Positions 24,580-26,668 of a DNA stretch of 26,668 bases are shown here, one piece after another (position 1 is the stretch's first letter; each line of letters opens with the position of its first letter). The stretch covers positions 1 through 26,668 of the forward strand of contig JAJJLU010003864.1 in the NCBI GenBank assembly GCA_023807065.1, given 5' to 3'. The position numbers and the translations under genes were made by a program. The notes below the pieces were generated by a model, which had not been told where the DNA came from, ran no database searches, and saw only the letters and a program-made list of their open reading frames with translations. Source of the DNA: Isotricha intestinalis (Eukaryota > Ciliophora > Litostomatea > Vestibuliferida > Isotrichidae).

Positions 24580-26668
24580 ATGTCAACAAATTCAAAAAAA
24601 ACAAAAGAAATATATAAAAATATAGATGAAATGAAATCAATTCTTTCAGAACCAAAAATGAATATAACTCAACAAAACAAAGAATATTATTTTATTCCAG
24701 TTGATCAAATATATTCTGGCACACAAATTAATTCAAATCAAGAAAAAGAAATTTATTCCTATTCAAATCCTAATCAAATTACTTCTCAAAATATAAATAT
24801 AAATCCTAAATTAATTTCTTTAAAGAATTTAAAAGATAATAACGAACAAAATAATTTTAATTTAGATAATAAATTAAGAGGTTTAAATAAAGAAAATTAT
24901 TCAAATGAAAAGTTTCAAGAAGTTAATGAAAAAAAAATTAAAACTTTAATTAAAGAAGAAATAGAAAATTTAATTTTTCCCTTAAAAGAAGATTTTAAAA
25001 ATAATTTAAAAAGACAAAATAATTTTATTTATAAAGAAGATTATCAAAATAATTTAAATGAAATAAATAAACAAATAAAAAGTTTATATGATAATATAAA
25101 AGAAATAAATTATAAAAATGAAAATAATTTTAAATTAAATAACCAAAAATTTATTAATAAAAATGAATATGAAGAATCAATTAATAATTTATTAGAAAAA
25201 ATTTCTCAATTAGAAAAAAAGATAAATGAAAATAATATTATTTTAAATAAAAAAATCGATGAAAGTTTAACTAAACATGAAATAAATGAAGAAAAAAAAT
25301 TCAATGAAAAAATAGAAAAGAAAATAAAAGAAAATAATATTGATTTTATAAATAAGAAAATATTTAATGAAAGATTAGAAGAAATTGAAAAAAAAATAAA
25401 AGAAAATGAAGAAAAATCAATTGATAAAGAAGATTATAATTTATCGAAAAAAGAATTAGAAAATAAAATAAAAGATTTATCTAAAAATTCAATTAAAAAA
25501 ATAGAATATGAAAATAAAAACAAAAATTATGATTTAAAAATAGAAAAATTACAAAACTCAATTTTGGAATCTTTAAATAATAATTCAAATAAATTTGAAA
25601 ATTTGGAAAATAAAATTCTTAAAATAAATGAAGACTTAAATAATCAAAAAAATAATATTAATAATTTACAAAAAGATTTTCAAGAAGATTTGAATTATTA
25701 TAATAAACAAAATGAAGAAAATAATTTAAAATTAGAAAAGAAAATAAAAGATTTAAAAAAAGAATTTGAAAATGAAACCAAAAAAAATTTATATGTAGAA
25801 AAAATAAATCAGATTAATGAGAAAATAAATATAAATGAAAATAAATTCATAAAAAAAAGTGAACACGAAAATAAAATAAATCAAATAAATTCTAAATTAG
25901 AAAATTTAGAAAATAAAAATTTAGAAAATCAAATAATTTTATTAGAAGAAAATTATCAAAAATTATTAAAAGAACAAAAAAATGATAATAAAGAAATTTT
26001 ATTATTGAAAAATTCAATTCCATTAATAAAAAAAAATGAAAAAGAAAATGAAAAAAAATTTGAAGAATTAAATGAAAAAATAGATAAAGTAAATGAATAT
26101 TTAAAAGAAAATATAAAAGAAATAAATCAAAAAAAATATTTTCCAACAAAAGATAATAATGATTTAAATTTGATTAAAAATGATATTTTTAAATTAGAAA
26201 ATAAAATAAATGAAATTTCAAAAAAAAATACATTTAATCATATTAATAAAGAAATAAATGAAAAAGTAGAAAATGCAGAAAATAAAATAAGATATTATGA
26301 TTCTCAAATAGAAAAAATAAATGAAAATATAAAACAATTAGAAAAAGAAAATTATGATAATAAAGAAATTATAAATGAAAGAATAAATAATTTAGAAAAA
26401 AAAAATAATAAAGAAATAAATTCTAAAATAAATGAATTAAAAAATACTTTTTTAAACAATCATGAAAATGAAAAGGAAAATAATAATAAAAAAATAGAAG
26501 AAATAAACAATAAATTTAATAATGAAATACCTTCATTAATAAAAAATTTAGTTGAAAATTCAATTAGTAATTTAGAAAAAAATAAGAATTCAATTAATGA
26601 TTTAACTAAATTTAATAATATAGAAAATGAAATTTATGAAATTGAACAAGATATGAAAAAAAAAATAA
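24580..26668 (+). CDS. Long coiled-coil protein, 3' end beyond the window
   Basis: From the ATG at 24580 (MSTNSKKTKEIYKNIDEMKS) the frame is open to the last base, at least 696 residues; I read every codon and found no stop. The first 125 residues are Asn/Gln/Ser-rich. The rest is almost unbroken Glu/Lys/Asn/Ile/Leu with heptad-like hydrophobic spacing, such as LLEKISQLEKKINENN, typical of long coiled coils. A degenerate unit recurs, beginning with Phe or Ser-Ile then Lys-acidic-Tyr: FIYKEDYQNNLNEINKQI (about 149), FINKNEYEESINNLLEKI (191), SIDKEDYNLSKKELENKI (280), SIKKIEYENK (304) and FIKKSEHENKINQINSKL (423). Likely roles are structural (cytoskeletal, basal-body or cortical), but composition alone cannot decide. 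Similarity searches would be confounded by low complexity. No membrane segment or signal peptide is visible in the part present. Confidence 0.85.
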   Translation, partial: MSTNSKKTKEIYKNIDEMKSILSEPKMNITQQNKEYYFIPVDQIYSGTQINSNQEKEIYSYSNPNQITSQNININPKLISLKNLKDNNEQNNFNLDNKLRGLNKENYSNEKFQEVNEKKIKTLIKEEIENLIFPLKEDFKNNLKRQNNFIYKEDYQNNLNEINKQIKSLYDNIKEINYKNENNFKLNNQKFINKNEYEESINNLLEKISQLEKKINENNIILNKKIDESLTKHEINEEKKFNEKIEKKIKENNIDFINKKIFNERLEEIEKKIKENEEKSIDKEDYNLSKKELENKIKDLSKNSIKKIEYENKNKNYDLKIEKLQNSILESLNNNSNKFENLENKILKINEDLNNQKNNINNLQKDFQEDLNYYNKQNEENNLKLEKKIKDLKKEFENETKKNLYVEKINQINEKININENKFIKKSEHENKINQINSKLENLENKNLENQIILLEENYQKLLKEQKNDNKEILLLKNSIPLIKKNEKENEKKFEELNEKIDKVNEYLKENIKEINQKKYFPTKDNNDLNLIKNDIFKLENKINEISKKNTFNHINKEINEKVENAENKIRYYDSQIEKINENIKQLEKENYDNKEIINERINNLEKKNNKEINSKINELKNTFLNNHENEKENNNKKIEEINNKFNNEIPSLIKNLVENSISNLEKNKNSINDLTKFNNIENEIYEIEQDMKKKI

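Noticed and set aside
25892..26149. Minus-strand hydrophobic frame opposite the long coiled-coil gene
   Set aside because: Its Leu/Phe-rich composition comes from the complement of GAA/AAA codons, and the plus-strand frame is continuous through it.

Overview
The window is nuclear DNA from a very A+T-rich unicellular eukaryote, by eye roughly four fifths A+T in genes and more between them. The best fit is a ciliate that uses ordinary stop codons. The cyclic-nucleotide-gated K+ channel, the tandem cyclic-nucleotide-binding protein and the small Cys-rich surface protein are of a kind common in ciliates. Genes are compact, one intron is only 29 nt, and Asn/Lys-rich filler is abundant. Genes end in TAA or TGA, with no in-frame stops inside conserved domains, so the Paramecium/Tetrahymena code (TAA/TAG = Gln) does not apply. 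Among ciliates this leaves lineages such as litostomes or heterotrichs; the species cannot be named. No telomere, rRNA, tRNA, CRISPR array or bacterial operon was seen.

Layout: ribosomal protein eS21 (-, 388-642) is followed by a structured intergenic element (781-933). Next come a small unknown gene (-, 1160-1474), a 559-residue unknown with a CxxC motif (-, 1814-3493), and a stretch of decayed minus-strand coding sequence (about 3894-4790). Then follow a 1531-residue six-transmembrane K+ channel with a cyclic-nucleotide-binding fold (+, 4914-9509), a choline/ethanolamine-kinase-like protein with altered catalytic residues (-, 9813-11066), and a BTB-like protein (-, 11421-13913). A short coiled-coil protein (+, 14238-14669) is followed at once by a Tubby-domain gene (+, 14764-15834) that needs a 29-nt intron removed and carries a +1 frameshift at a C5 tract near its end. 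Beyond it are an IQ-motif protein with a possible AMPK-type carbohydrate-binding fold (-, 16402-17502), a tandem cyclic-nucleotide-binding protein (+, 17669-19765), a nuclear-looking protein with a possible ELM2 domain (+, 20310-21647), an unknown Asn-rich protein (-, 21886-23172), a small secreted and probably GPI-anchored protein (+, 23963-24310), and a long coiled-coil protein running off the right edge (+, 24580-26668).

The genes are not an operon; each appears to have its own promoter, several of them divergent. A loose theme is membrane and ciliary signalling: K+ channel, soluble cNMP sensor, Tubby, a calmodulin-binding IQ protein and coiled-coil proteins. The shared theme is inference, since ciliate genomes are rich in such families. 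The most checkable oddities are the Tubby frameshift, the choline-kinase-like protein with two catalytic residues replaced, the channel's charge-poor S4, the decayed gene, a 28-nt A8T leader shared by two genes, and a switch from A-ending to T-ending synonymous codons about 150-270 nt into many genes.
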